Shown here piece after piece: positions 14,914 through 22,239 of a stretch of DNA of 22,239 nucleotides. The position numbers and the translations under genes are program-made. Position 1 is the stretch's first letter. Every line of letters starts with the position of its first letter. Under the pieces are notes generated by a model, which was not told where the DNA came from, ran no database searches, and saw nothing but the letters and a program-made list of their open reading frames with translations. The stretch comes from AWTP1-18 sp036518635 (GTDB taxonomy: Bacteria; Pseudomonadota; Gammaproteobacteria; Burkholderiales; Rhodocyclaceae). The DNA lies in NCBI GenBank assembly GCA_036518635.1, contig DATDMT010000011.1, positions 1 to 22,239 of the forward strand, in the 5' to 3' direction.

Positions 14914-16128
14914 TCAGTCTTGCCGCAAAAGCTTGAGCGCCTCGATGCGGGCCTCGCGGATGCGTTGCGGAATGGTGGCGGGGTCGCTGCAGGCCTTGGC
15001 AATGGCGCCGCCATCGACACTGGCGGCGGCGGCGCGGGCCGCCTGCAGCGCCGGACGCTGCGGGTAGGGGCGTTGCTCCCAGCCGAGGCGGCCGCGGAAA
15101 TCGGCCTCGCAGGCCAGCAGCATTTCCTCGAAGCGCTCCGGGCGGCGCAGGGCGTCGCAGCTTTCCAGCAGCTTGACCAGGGTGTCGGGGCGCAGCTCGG
15201 CCTGGCGATGGATGTCGGTGTGATAGCGCGCCACCAGCAGCGCCACCTCGCGGCAATCGACGGGAACCCGCAGGCGTTCGCAGAGGGGGCCGATCAGGTT
15301 GACGCTGCGCGCCTCGTGGGCGGTGTGCTTGGGCAGCACGTCGGGCGGCGTGGTGCCCTTGCCGAGGTCGTGGGTCAGGGCGGCAAAACGCGCCGGCAGC
15401 GGCGCACCGAGGCCGGCGGCAGCATCGATCACCATCATGATGTGGATGCCGGTGTCCACCTCCGGGTGGTAATCGGCGCGCTGCGGCACGCCCCACAGGC
15501 GCTGCACTTCGGGCATCAGTTTCTGCAGGGCGCCGCAGTCGCGCAGCACCTCGAACATGCGCGAGGGGCGGGCCTCCATCAGGCCGCGGGCGAATTCCTG
15601 CCAGACCCGTTCGGGCACCAGGGCGTCCACCTCGCCCTCGGCCGCCATCCGTTCCATCAGCAGCATGGTCTCGTCGGCGACGCTGAATTCGTGGAAGCGG
15701 GCGGCAAAGCGGGCGACGCGGAGGATGCGCACCGGGTCTTCGGCGAAGGCCGGCGAGACGTGGCGCAACACCCGCTCCTGGAGATCGCGCTGGCCGCCGA
15801 AGGGGTCCACCAGGCTGCCGTCCTCGCCCTTGGCCATGGCGTTCACCGTCAGGTCGCGACGGATCAAATCCTGCTCCAGGGTCACCGCCGGGTCGGCGTG
15901 GAAGACGAAGCCCTTGTAGCCCGGCGCGGTCTTGCGCTCGGTGCGGGCGAGGGCGTACTCCTCCCGGCTCTGCGGGTGGAGGAATACCGGGAAGTCGCGG
16001 CCCACCGGCTTGTAGCCCTGGTCCAGCAGTTGTTGCGGCGTGGCACCGACCACGACCCAGTCGCGGTCCTGCACCGGCAGGCCGAGCAGCTCATCGCGCA
16101 CCGCGCCGCCGACGGAATAGATCTTCAT
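14914..16128 (-). CDS. cca: Multifunctional CCA-adding tRNA nucleotidyltransferase
   Basis: Adds or repairs the 3' CCA of tRNA from CTP and ATP. 404 residues, close to the E. coli enzyme (412). The class II nucleotidyltransferase head has GGAVRDELLG and the metal-binding pair Asp21/Asp23 (DRDW), with the flexible-loop and template region RRDLTVNAMA and DPVRILRVARFAARF following. The C-terminal HD phosphohydrolase domain has LTHDLGKGTTP, with His252 and Asp253, giving the phosphatase and phosphodiesterase activities of the long gammaproteobacterial/betaproteobacterial form. ATG 16128 lacks a clear Shine-Dalgarno. It lies 45 bp after the epimerase gene, with a strong hairpin between them. The 29-bp inverted repeat follows directly. 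Confidence 0.97.
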   Translation of the reverse strand: MKIYSVGGAVRDELLGLPVQDRDWVVVGATPQQLLDQGYKPVGRDFPVFLHPQSREEYALARTERKTAPGYKGFVFHADPAVTLEQDLIRRDLTVNAMAKGEDGSLVDPFGGQRDLQERVLRHVSPAFAEDPVRILRVARFAARFHEFSVADETMLLMERMAAEGEVDALVPERVWQEFARGLMEARPSRMFEVLRDCGALQKLMPEVQRLWGVPQRADYHPEVDTGIHIMMVIDAAAGLGAPLPARFAALTHDLGKGTTPPDVLPKHTAHEARSVNLIGPLCERLRVPVDCREVALLVARYHTDIHRQAELRPDTLVKLLESCDALRRPERFEEMLLACEADFRGRLGWEQRPYPQRPALQAARAAAASVDGGAIAKACSDPATIPQRIREARIEALKLLRQD

Positions 16129-16143
16129 GGCCGCAGTTTATCG

Positions 16144-16169
16144 GGAAGCGCGCCGCCAGGCGCGCTTCC
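16144..16169 (-). terminator. Strong intercistronic hairpin between the epimerase gene and cca
   Basis: An 11-bp perfect stem GGAAGCGCGCC / GGCGCGCTTCC (16144-16154 and 16159-16169) has the 4-nt loop GCCA. On the minus strand it lies just after the epimerase stop codon and 15 bp before the cca start. No T-run follows, so attenuation or mRNA processing is as likely as termination. Confidence 0.45.
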
Positions 16170-16173
16170 TCGC

Positions 16174-17109
16174 TCAGCGCCGCGCCCGGCGGCAGTAGGC
16201 GGTGAAGCGGCGGCGCGGCAGGGCCGTGCCGAGGTAGGCCGGGGCGACGGCCTCCAGCGCAGTGGGCCTGAGGTCGAAGGGCAGCGGCGCGGCGCTAGCA
16301 ACATTCGGCACTTGCATCGACAGGTAGTTGTCGCGGGTCATCGGCCCGCCGGGGACCAATTCCATCAGCAAAGCCTGCAGGTAGGAGAGGCTGTCGGGCA
16401 GGCCGATCAGCGGCCGCGGATGGCCAGAAACGCGGCCGGCGTAGCGCACCAGCTCAGCCAGGGTGTACACCGTCGGCCCGGCCAGTTCGTAGCACTGGCC
16501 GATGCTGTCGCGGCGGCCGAGGGCGGCGACGAAGCAGGCCGCCACATCCTCCACCCAGACCGGCTGGAAGCGCGCGGCGGGGCAGGCCAGGGGCAGCAGC
16601 GGGGCGACGGCCAGCAGGCCGGCAAACAGGTTGAGGAAATGGTCGCCGTCGCCAAACACCACCGAGGGGCGGAACACGGTGACGTCGAGCTGGCCCTGGC
16701 GAGCGTCGGCGACGTTGCGCACGGCGGCTTCGCCGGCGGCCTTGGAGCGCAGGTAGGCGGAAGGGCCATCGGCCGCCGCGCCGAGGGCCGACATGTGCAG
16801 CAGCCGGCGCACCCCGGCATTGCTGGCGGCGCTGGCGATGGCGCGCGGCAGGTCCACATGGACGCGCTGAAAGTCGCCGCGGAGGATGCCGACCAGGTTG
16901 ATCACTGCGTCGCGGCCCTGCATCAGGGCGGCGAGCCGGGCCGGGTCGTGCACGTCGGCGGCGATGACTTCGACGGTGGGCAGCACCCGCAGGGGCGCGG
17001 CGCGCTCCGGGCGGCGGCTGGGAATGGTGACGTCGTGGCCGGCCGCGGCAAGGCGGCGGGCAATGGCGGCGCCGATGAAGCCGCTGCCGCCGATGAGGAG
17101 GATGTTCAT
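16174..17109 (-). CDS. NAD(P)-dependent epimerase/dehydratase, complex I NDUFA9-like
   Basis: 311 residues. An N-terminal Rossmann fold has MNILLIGGSGFIGAAIARRLAAAG (GGSGFIG dinucleotide motif, about 6-12). Further motifs are VINLVGIL, MSALGA, then the active-site-like SAYLRSKAAGE, where Tyr and Lys of YxxxK are spaced Y-L-R-S-K, and RPSVVFGDGDHFLN. This pattern is the atypical SDR group annotated as complex I NDUFA9-subunit-like, common in betaproteobacteria beside cell-wall or tRNA genes. A specific substrate is not known. The start is ATG 17109; an in-frame TTG at 17133 is less likely. A GAGTCGC-CAA-GCGACTC hairpin and a REP-like hairpin lie between it and slt. Confidence 0.85.
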   Translation of the reverse strand: MNILLIGGSGFIGAAIARRLAAAGHDVTIPSRRPERAAPLRVLPTVEVIAADVHDPARLAALMQGRDAVINLVGILRGDFQRVHVDLPRAIASAASNAGVRRLLHMSALGAAADGPSAYLRSKAAGEAAVRNVADARQGQLDVTVFRPSVVFGDGDHFLNLFAGLLAVAPLLPLACPAARFQPVWVEDVAACFVAALGRRDSIGQCYELAGPTVYTLAELVRYAGRVSGHPRPLIGLPDSLSYLQALLMELVPGGPMTRDNYLSMQVPNVASAAPLPFDLRPTALEAVAPAYLGTALPRRRFTAYCRRARR

Positions 17110-17123
17110 AGCCGTCCGATCTG

Positions 17124-17140
17124 GAGTCGCCAAGCGACTC
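17124..17140. repeat. Short stem-loop upstream of the epimerase gene
   Basis: GAGTCGC (17124-17130), CAA loop, GCGACTC (17134-17140). It lies 15 bp upstream of the epimerase ATG, in the slt-epimerase gap. Possible leader structure; function unknown. Confidence 0.4.
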
Positions 17141-17148
17141 TCGAAGCG

Positions 17149-17174
17149 CCCCTCGCCCGCTTGCGGGAGAGGGG
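17149..17174. repeat. REP-like hairpin CCCCTC...GAGGGG
   Basis: Arms CCCCTCgCCCGC (17149-17160) and GCGGGaGAGGGG (17163-17174) pair over 12 positions with one mismatch around TT. They are followed on the plus strand by TTGGGGGTGAGGG. This is the familiar interspersed CCCTCxCCC-type palindrome of many proteobacterial genomes. It lies between slt and the epimerase gene and could partly insulate them. Confidence 0.65.
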
Positions 17175-17220
17175 TTGGGGGTGAGGGAAGAGACCCCTGC
17201 GATGAAGCCTGTTCGCAGAG

Positions 17221-17238
17221 GCCGCGTCCTAAAGCGGC
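17221..17238 (-). terminator. Possible stem-loop at the slt 3' end
   Basis: GCCGC (17221-17225) and GCGGC (17234-17238) can pair around GTCCTAAA immediately after the slt stop. The stem is short and no T-run follows. Weak evidence. Confidence 0.25.
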
Positions 17239-19203
17239 TTAAGGCAACTCGTCGCTGCGGGTGTCCCCCGCCTTGCGCGGTTGCACCACGCCGAGGCGGG
17301 CCTTGAGGGATTGCGGTTTGTCCTGGAACAGGGCCGAGTAGTAGACGCTGTTGCTCATCACCTTCTTGACGTAGTCGCGGGTCTCGTTGAAGGGGATGGT
17401 CTCGGCGTAGATGGCGCCTTCGAGCGGCTTGTCGGCACGCCAGCGCTGGGCGCGGCCGGGGCCGGCGTTGTAGGCGGCACAGGCCAGCACCGGATGGTTG
17501 TCGAGGCTGGCCAGGACCATCTTCAGGTAGTTGGTGCCGAGGGTGACGTTGGTGTCCATCTCGGACATGTTCTTCGGGTGGTAGCCGACCAGGCCGATCT
17601 TCTTCGCCACCCACTTGGCGGTGGCCGGCATCACCTGCATCAGGCCCTGGGCGCCGACGCCGGAGCGGGCGCTCATGACAAAGCGGCTTTCCTGGCGCAT
17701 CAGGCCGTACACCCAGCCGTCGTCGAGGGCCAGTTGGCGCGCCTTGGGCTCCACCTGGTCGCGGAAGGGAGCGGGGAAGCGCAGGGCGAAGTCGTGCTGG
17801 TGGCGGGTGCGGTCGGCGGTGCTGATGGTGCGGTCGAGGATATCGTTGCGCCGCGCCAGCTCAGCGGCGGCCAGCAGTTGCCGGTCTTCCATGCCGCGCA
17901 GGGTCCAGTTCCATTCGCGCACGCCTTCGGTCCGCACGTCGAGCCGGATCAGCGCCAGGGCGCGGCGCAAGCCCGGATTGGCGGCGGCCTGGGCCATTTC
18001 TTCGCTGCTGGCGGGAGCGGCGCGGGGCGGCAGGGTGAGGGAGCGGCCCAGCTCCTCGTCGGCCAGATTGCCGTAGAAGCTGGCCTGGCCGGCGATACGG
18101 CGGAAATGGGCGAGGGCCTCCTCGCGCTTGCCCTGGGCGGCCAGGGCGCGGCCCTGCCAGTAAATCCAGTCGGGCTGGGCGGCCAGGCCGGGGGGCATGG
18201 CCTCGATGCTCTTCCTCACCGCGGCCCAGTCGCCGACCCGCAGCGCGGCGCGGACCTGCCAGGCCCGCTGCTCGTCGGTCAGGCTGGCGCCCTGGGCCAG
18301 GTCGTACCAAGGCAGGGCCTCGGCCATATGGCGGCGCGCCGCCTGCCAGGCGATCTGGCCCCAGGCGTAGGCCCGTTCGCCCGCCTCCAGGCGGCTTTCG
18401 ATGCGGCGCAGGGCGGCCACCGCATCCTTCGGCTCCTGCCGCGCCACCCGCTGCACGGCGTAGATCGCCATTTCGCGGCCGAGGCGCGAGGTTTCGAAGT
18501 GGGCCGGAAGCTTGTCGAGATAGCGCGCCGGCTTGGCGGTGATGGCGTCGAGAGTCTTGGCCTCGGGAATCTGGCTGTCCGGCAGGTAGCGGGCGGTGGT
18601 GCGGGCCTCGCGCGGCCGCTCGCCGCCGAGCATGTAGCGCACCCGATCCCAGACCTCGTCGGCCGAGAGGCGCTTGTCGCTGACCAACTGATCCATGGTG
18701 ACGAAGCAGTTCTCGGTCAGTTCGGGGGCGGTGAACCAGCGGGCGCGGGCTTCGTCGAGCACCGTGCGGTCGCCCTGGGCGAGGCGGTCCTGCCAAGCGT
18801 AGCAGTCGTGCTCCTGGTCGGGCTGGGCGAGTTGCGCGTATTCGCGGCGGAAGTCGCTCCACTGGCGGCGCTTGCCGAGCACCTTGAGCCACTCGCCACG
18901 CAGTTTTTCGGTGAGGAAGGCGCCCGGATAGCGAGCGAAGTAATCCTGCAGGCCGGCCGCGGCGCCATCGTCCTCCAGATGCAGGCGCAGCGCGTAGTAC
19001 TCGGCCCAGGGCTCCAAATCGTTGCCGCGCAGGGCTTCCAGGGCCTTGCCGACGCGGACGCCGTCGCCGACGCGGAAGGCCTCGCGGGCCGCCAGGAAAG
19101 TGGCGTCGGCCGAGGCGGCACAAGCCGGCAGGGGCGCCAAGAGTGCCAACAGCATCACAAAGGCGGAGCCCAGCTTCAGCGTATATTCTTGATTCATCTT
19201 CAT
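17239..19203 (-). CDS. slt: Soluble lytic murein transglycosylase
   Basis: Cleaves peptidoglycan glycan strands to 1,6-anhydro-muropeptides in the periplasm. 654 residues, similar to E. coli Slt70 (645 with signal). An N-terminal export signal (KLGSAFVMLLALLAPLPACA) either is cut after ACA or yields a lipoprotein at Cys28 (LPAC, an imperfect lipobox). A long alpha-helical superhelical region (about 30-470) is followed by the SLT/lysozyme-like domain, with catalytic Glu505 in MRQESRF, then SGVGAQGLMQVMPATAKWVAKKIG and AAYNAGPGRAQRW. ATG 19203 has no Shine-Dalgarno and sits 6 nt after an extended -10 box, suggesting a leaderless transcript; ATG 19197 is an alternative. Divergent from the 5-FTHF cyclo-ligase gene, with only 24 bp between the two starts. 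Confidence 0.95.
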   Translation of the reverse strand: MKMNQEYTLKLGSAFVMLLALLAPLPACAASADATFLAAREAFRVGDGVRVGKALEALRGNDLEPWAEYYALRLHLEDDGAAAGLQDYFARYPGAFLTEKLRGEWLKVLGKRRQWSDFRREYAQLAQPDQEHDCYAWQDRLAQGDRTVLDEARARWFTAPELTENCFVTMDQLVSDKRLSADEVWDRVRYMLGGERPREARTTARYLPDSQIPEAKTLDAITAKPARYLDKLPAHFETSRLGREMAIYAVQRVARQEPKDAVAALRRIESRLEAGERAYAWGQIAWQAARRHMAEALPWYDLAQGASLTDEQRAWQVRAALRVGDWAAVRKSIEAMPPGLAAQPDWIYWQGRALAAQGKREEALAHFRRIAGQASFYGNLADEELGRSLTLPPRAAPASSEEMAQAAANPGLRRALALIRLDVRTEGVREWNWTLRGMEDRQLLAAAELARRNDILDRTISTADRTRHQHDFALRFPAPFRDQVEPKARQLALDDGWVYGLMRQESRFVMSARSGVGAQGLMQVMPATAKWVAKKIGLVGYHPKNMSEMDTNVTLGTNYLKMVLASLDNHPVLACAAYNAGPGRAQRWRADKPLEGAIYAETIPFNETRDYVKKVMSNSVYYSALFQDKPQSLKARLGVVQPRKAGDTRSDELP

Positions 19204-19209
19204 CAGTTC

Positions 19210-19218
19210 AATCTAGCA
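19210..19218 (-). promoter_or_regulatory. Extended -10 promoter abutting the slt start codon
   Basis: On the minus strand TGC-TAGATT (19218-19210) is an extended -10. Transcription is predicted to begin about 7 nt downstream, at 19203, the first base of the slt ATG. No -35 match is evident. The same box and spacing occur before the DUF4160 gene. Confidence 0.35.
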
Positions 19219-19227
19219 CAGCGCTTG

Positions 19228-19845
19228 ATGGCCTCCGCCAACAATCATCCCGGTCAAACCGCCGCTATTCGCCGCGCCCTGCGCAGCGAACGGCTGGCCC
19301 TGCGCGAAGCCATGTCGGCGGCGGAACACCGCCACGCCTCGGCGCTGATCGAGCGCCATCTCTACGAGCTGCTGGGCGCCCGCGCCGGCGGCTGCATCGG
19401 CTTCTGCTGGCCGATGCGCGGCGAGTTCGACCCGCGCGCCCTGGTCGGCGGCCTGCTGAAGCGCGGCTGGCAGGCCTGTATGCCGGTGGTGGAGACCCCC
19501 GGCGCGGCGATGGTGTTCCATGCCTGGCAGCCGACGAGTGAAATGCGTCACGGCCCCCACGGTACCGTAGTGCCGGCGGAAGCCCATCCAGCCCTGCCCG
19601 ACGTGCTACTGCTGCCGCTGGTGGCCTTCGATCCGGCGGGTTTCCGCCTCGGCTACGGCGGCGGCTATTTCGACCGCACCCTGGCGGCGCTGCGGCCGCG
19701 GCCGCTAACCGTGGGAGTCGGTTTCGAGCTGGCGCGGACCGAGACCATCCACCCGGCGGCCCACGACATCCCGCTCGAAGTAATCGTCACCGAAGCCGGA
19801 ATTTCCCGGCCCTCGCACAAGATCGCCCATGCCAGCTTGGGCTAA
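19228..19845 (+). CDS. 5-formyltetrahydrofolate cyclo-ligase
   Basis: Converts 5-formyl-THF to 5,10-methenyl-THF with ATP, returning folate to the one-carbon pool (the enzyme called YgfA/FAU in E. coli). 205 residues, a normal length. The N-terminal region (IRRALRSERLALREAMSAAE) carries the basic substrate-contacting residues. The C-terminal family signature is LLPLVAFDPAGFRLGYGGGYFDR (about 128-150), followed by TVGVGFELAR. The start is ATG 19228; no strong Shine-Dalgarno is seen, and a TATATT -10-like box lies at 19182-19187 inside the divergent slt gene. The product feeds the folate pathway used by MetH. No 6S RNA gene is recognisable next to it, unlike the E. coli locus. Confidence 0.93.
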   Translation: MASANNHPGQTAAIRRALRSERLALREAMSAAEHRHASALIERHLYELLGARAGGCIGFCWPMRGEFDPRALVGGLLKRGWQACMPVVETPGAAMVFHAWQPTSEMRHGPHGTVVPAEAHPALPDVLLLPLVAFDPAGFRLGYGGGYFDRTLAALRPRPLTVGVGFELARTETIHPAAHDIPLEVIVTEAGISRPSHKIAHASLG

Positions 19846-19873
19846 GCTTTGGGCTAACATCCGCCGCTGAACC

Positions 19874-22228
19874 ATGGACCCCATGCCTACCCTCCCCCCC
19901 GCCGAACACGACGACATCCTGCGTTGTGCCGCGCTCTGCGAAGCGGCGCTGCGGCTGGAGGACGAGCACTCGATCAAGGTGCTCGGCGACATCGCCCGCG
20001 CCCTGGTGGGAGGCCTGGATGGCGGCTTCTTCCCCGCCGGGCAGGAAGTACCGGCAGCCTTCGGTCTGCGCGCGCCGGTGATCGAGGGCGACGACGTCTT
20101 CGGCTGGTTCGCCTATGCCGGCAACGGCAAGTATGCGAACCGCCTGACCGCCCTCGGACAACTCACCGGACGGGTGTTCCGCGAACGCGAGAAGCTCTGG
20201 CGGCAGCGCCTGATCCTCGACCACATCCAGGATTCGGTGATCACCATGGACCTGGCCGGCTTCATCACCGGCTGGAACAAGGGTGCCGAAAAGCTGTTCG
20301 GCTACACCGCCGAGGAAGCGGTGGGGCAGAACGTGCTGTTCCTCTACGCCGACGAGGCGACCGACGACTTCCTGCCCCACGACGGCTTTCTCGAGGGCGG
20401 CGGGCGCGAGATGGAAGTGCTGCGCCGGCGCAAGTCGGGCGAGGTGTTCTGGGCCGCCCTGACCCTCTCCCTGGTGCGCGACGAGCAGGGCAACCCGACC
20501 GAGCTGATCGGCTACCTGGCGGACATCACCGAACGCCTCGAATCGGAGCAGAAGCTGCGGCTGCATGCGCGCATCTTCGAGAACTCCGAAGAGGCGATCA
20601 TGATCACCAATGCGCAGGAGCGCATCGTCTCGGTGAACTCGGCCTTCTGCCGCATCACCGGCTACACCGCCGCCGAGGTGGTGGGCCAGACGCCGCGCCT
20701 ATTCAAATCCGAGCGCCACGACCGGCTGTTCTACGAGGCGATGTGGGCCGGCATCGCCACCAGCGGCCGCTGGCAGGGCGAGGTGTGGGACACGCGCAAG
20801 AACGGCGAGGTGTTCCCGATGTGGACCTCGGTGGCCGCGGTGCGCGACGCCCAGGGCGAGATCACCCACTATTTCGCGATCTGTTCCGACATCACCGAGC
20901 GCAAGCGCAGTGAGGAACAGATTCACTTCATGGCCTACTACGACGCGCTGACCGGCCTGCCGAATCGCGCGCTGCTGTTTCAACTGGTGGACCAGGCGCT
21001 GAACGAATCCCACCGTAGCAAGGCGCCGGGCGCCCTGCTGTTCGTGGACCTGAACCGCTTCAAGCCAATCAACGACACCCTCGGTCACGACGCCGGCGAC
21101 CAGTTACTGAAGGAGATCGGCAAGCGCTTCCGCCACCTGCTGCGCAAGTCGGACGTAGTGGCGCGCCTCGGCGGCGACGAGTTCGTCGTCGCCCTGTTCG
21201 ATATCCTCAGCCGCGACCACCCCGGGGTGGTCGCGGAAAAACTGCTGCACGCGCTGGACGTGCCTTTCGACATCCACGGCCACGAGCTGCGCCTGGGCGC
21301 TTCGATCGGCATCAGCCTCTACCCGGACGACGCCAAAGACACCGACACCCTGTTGCGCTACGCCGACATCGCCATGTATCGCTCGAAGCAGACCGGCGAC
21401 AGCGGCTACAAGTATTTCAGTCACGACATGAACCAGCGCTCGCTGGAGCGGCTGACCATCGAGACCGGCATCAAGCGCGCCCTGGAGCGGGGCGAGCTGC
21501 TGCTCTACTACCAGCCCAAGGTCGATCTGCTGAGCGGCCACATCGTCGGCGCCGAGGCCTTGGTGCGCTGGAAGCACCCGGAGCGCGGCATGGTGCCGCC
21601 GGGCGAATTCATCCCGGTGGCGGAGGAAACCGGCCTGATCATCCGCATCGGCGACTGGGTGCTGGAAGCCGCCTGCGAGCAGGCCCGGGCCTGGATGCAG
21701 AGCGGCCTGCCGACCACCAAGATCGCGGTGAACCTTTCGGCGCGGCAATTCACCCCGGCCCTGCCGGCCCAGGTGGCCGGCATGCTGGAGCGCTACGGCC
21801 TGCCGCCGGAATGGCTGGAGCTGGAGATCACCGAGAGCATGCTGATGCACAGCGCCGAGGCAGTGATCGCGCTGATGGACGAACTGACGGCGCTCGGCGT
21901 CTCGCTGTCGCTGGACGATTTCGGCACCGGCTATTCGAGCTTGTCCTACCTCAAGCGCTTCCCCATCGAGACCCTCAAGATCGACCGCTCCTTCATCGCC
22001 GGCACCCCGGCCGACACCAGCGACTGCGCCATCGCCGGAGCGATCATCAGCATGGCCAAGCAGTTGAACCACCGCACCATCGCCGAGGGCGTCGAGACCG
22101 CCGAACAGGTGGAGTTCCTGCGCGGCCTGGGCTGCGACGAGATTCAGGGTTACTACTATTCGCCGCCGCTGCCCTCGGAAAAATTCGAGGGCATGGTACG
22201 CGCGGGCAAGCCGCTGGCCGCCAAGTAG
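19874..22228 (+). CDS. PAS-PAS-GGDEF-EAL cyclic-di-GMP turnover protein
   Basis: 784 residues, cytoplasmic (no transmembrane segment or signal peptide). An N-terminal region (1-105) of unassigned fold precedes PAS domain 1 (about 110-225; ITGWNKGAEKLFGYTAEEAVG) and PAS domain 2 (about 232-345; ITGYTAAEVVGQTPRLF), each ending in a DITER motif. The diguanylate cyclase domain (about 355-515) has an intact GGDEF at 433-437 and an RxxD inhibitory site (Arg424-Asp427) five residues ahead. The EAL phosphodiesterase domain (about 530-775) has EAL (561-563), NLSARQF, ELEITES, DDFGTGYSS and AEGVET, all the motifs expected for catalysis. Both domains therefore look competent. Which activity dominates probably depends on PAS input. 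ATG 19874 is 28 bp after the cyclo-ligase stop; ATG 19883 is possible. The gene ends 11 bp before the window edge. Confidence 0.96.
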   Translation: MDPMPTLPPAEHDDILRCAALCEAALRLEDEHSIKVLGDIARALVGGLDGGFFPAGQEVPAAFGLRAPVIEGDDVFGWFAYAGNGKYANRLTALGQLTGRVFREREKLWRQRLILDHIQDSVITMDLAGFITGWNKGAEKLFGYTAEEAVGQNVLFLYADEATDDFLPHDGFLEGGGREMEVLRRRKSGEVFWAALTLSLVRDEQGNPTELIGYLADITERLESEQKLRLHARIFENSEEAIMITNAQERIVSVNSAFCRITGYTAAEVVGQTPRLFKSERHDRLFYEAMWAGIATSGRWQGEVWDTRKNGEVFPMWTSVAAVRDAQGEITHYFAICSDITERKRSEEQIHFMAYYDALTGLPNRALLFQLVDQALNESHRSKAPGALLFVDLNRFKPINDTLGHDAGDQLLKEIGKRFRHLLRKSDVVARLGGDEFVVALFDILSRDHPGVVAEKLLHALDVPFDIHGHELRLGASIGISLYPDDAKDTDTLLRYADIAMYRSKQTGDSGYKYFSHDMNQRSLERLTIETGIKRALERGELLLYYQPKVDLLSGHIVGAEALVRWKHPERGMVPPGEFIPVAEETGLIIRIGDWVLEAACEQARAWMQSGLPTTKIAVNLSARQFTPALPAQVAGMLERYGLPPEWLELEITESMLMHSAEAVIALMDELTALGVSLSLDDFGTGYSSLSYLKRFPIETLKIDRSFIAGTPADTSDCAIAGAIISMAKQLNHRTIAEGVETAEQVEFLRGLGCDEIQGYYYSPPLPSEKFEGMVRAGKPLAAK

Positions 22229-22239
22229 CTACATTGTCT

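Noticed and set aside
14920..17184. A 754-codon plus-strand open frame antisense to cca and the epimerase gene
   Set aside because: No recognisable domain. The opposite strand carries two well-supported genes with intact catalytic motifs.
17281..19227. Long plus-strand open frame antisense to slt, in frame with the 5-FTHF cyclo-ligase
   Set aside because: Composition is low-complexity Gly/Ala/Val/His/Gln, typical of the antisense of a GC-rich gene. The cyclo-ligase homology begins only at ATG 19228.

Overview
The window is about 22.2 kb of GC-rich, densely coding bacterial chromosome. Gene content and regulatory style suggest a betaproteobacterium, most likely of the Rhodocyclales type and probably able to fix nitrogen. 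The clues are an S-adenosylhomocysteine (SAH) riboswitch in front of metH, a NafY/NifY-like FeMo-cofactor protein behind a sigma-54 promoter, DUF1840 and DUF4160/DUF2442 proteins, and betaproteobacterial-style intergenic palindromes. This placement is inference from gene content; there is no rRNA or other taxonomic marker. I saw no tRNA, rRNA, CRISPR array, transposase or phage gene.

Layout. (1) 1-1330: a GntR/FCD regulator, then an overlapping DUF4160-DUF2442 pair that resembles a toxin-antitoxin module and ends at a clear intrinsic terminator. (2) 1331-2315: an accessory pocket with one lower-GC membrane protein gene on the minus strand and about 450 bp of nested palindromes and REP-like repeats. 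(3) 2316-3049: a tautomerase-fold protein and a small CcoN-like haem-oxidase-type membrane protein. (4) 3059-4884, minus strand: two translationally coupled genes, a stand-alone split-barrel flavin/PPOX-like protein and a PPOX-GAF-C-terminal-domain fusion. (5) 4996-9569: extended -10 promoter, SAH riboswitch, metH and rsuA (TGATG overlap), closed by a strong hairpin. (6) 9586-11619, minus strand: a membrane protein of unknown function, a YkgJ-type cysteine-cluster protein and a secreted protein. (7) 11758-12725, plus strand: a cupin overlapping by ATGA with a chemotaxis-like helical protein. (8) 12763-19203, minus strand: read in transcription order, slt (lytic transglycosylase), an NDUFA9-like NAD-dependent epimerase, cca, a 29-bp inverted repeat, an alpha/beta hydrolase coupled to DUF1840, then the NafY-like gene with its own putative NifA/sigma-54 control region. 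(9) 19228-22228, plus strand: 5-formyltetrahydrofolate cyclo-ligase and a PAS-PAS-GGDEF-EAL cyclic-di-GMP protein.

How genes fit together. MetH and the 5-FTHF cyclo-ligase both act in the folate/methionine one-carbon cycle. The riboswitch ties metH (and the coupled rsuA) to the SAH level. Cca and RsuA act on RNA. Slt remodels peptidoglycan. The GGDEF-EAL protein turns a PAS-sensed signal into c-di-GMP changes.

The observations most worth following up are the NifA-site/sigma-54 architecture in front of the NafY-like gene, the complete SAH riboswitch, the PPOX-GAF fusion operon, the 29-bp inverted repeat beside cca, and the structured repeat pocket around 1.9-2.2 kb. None of these alone proves a new biological system.
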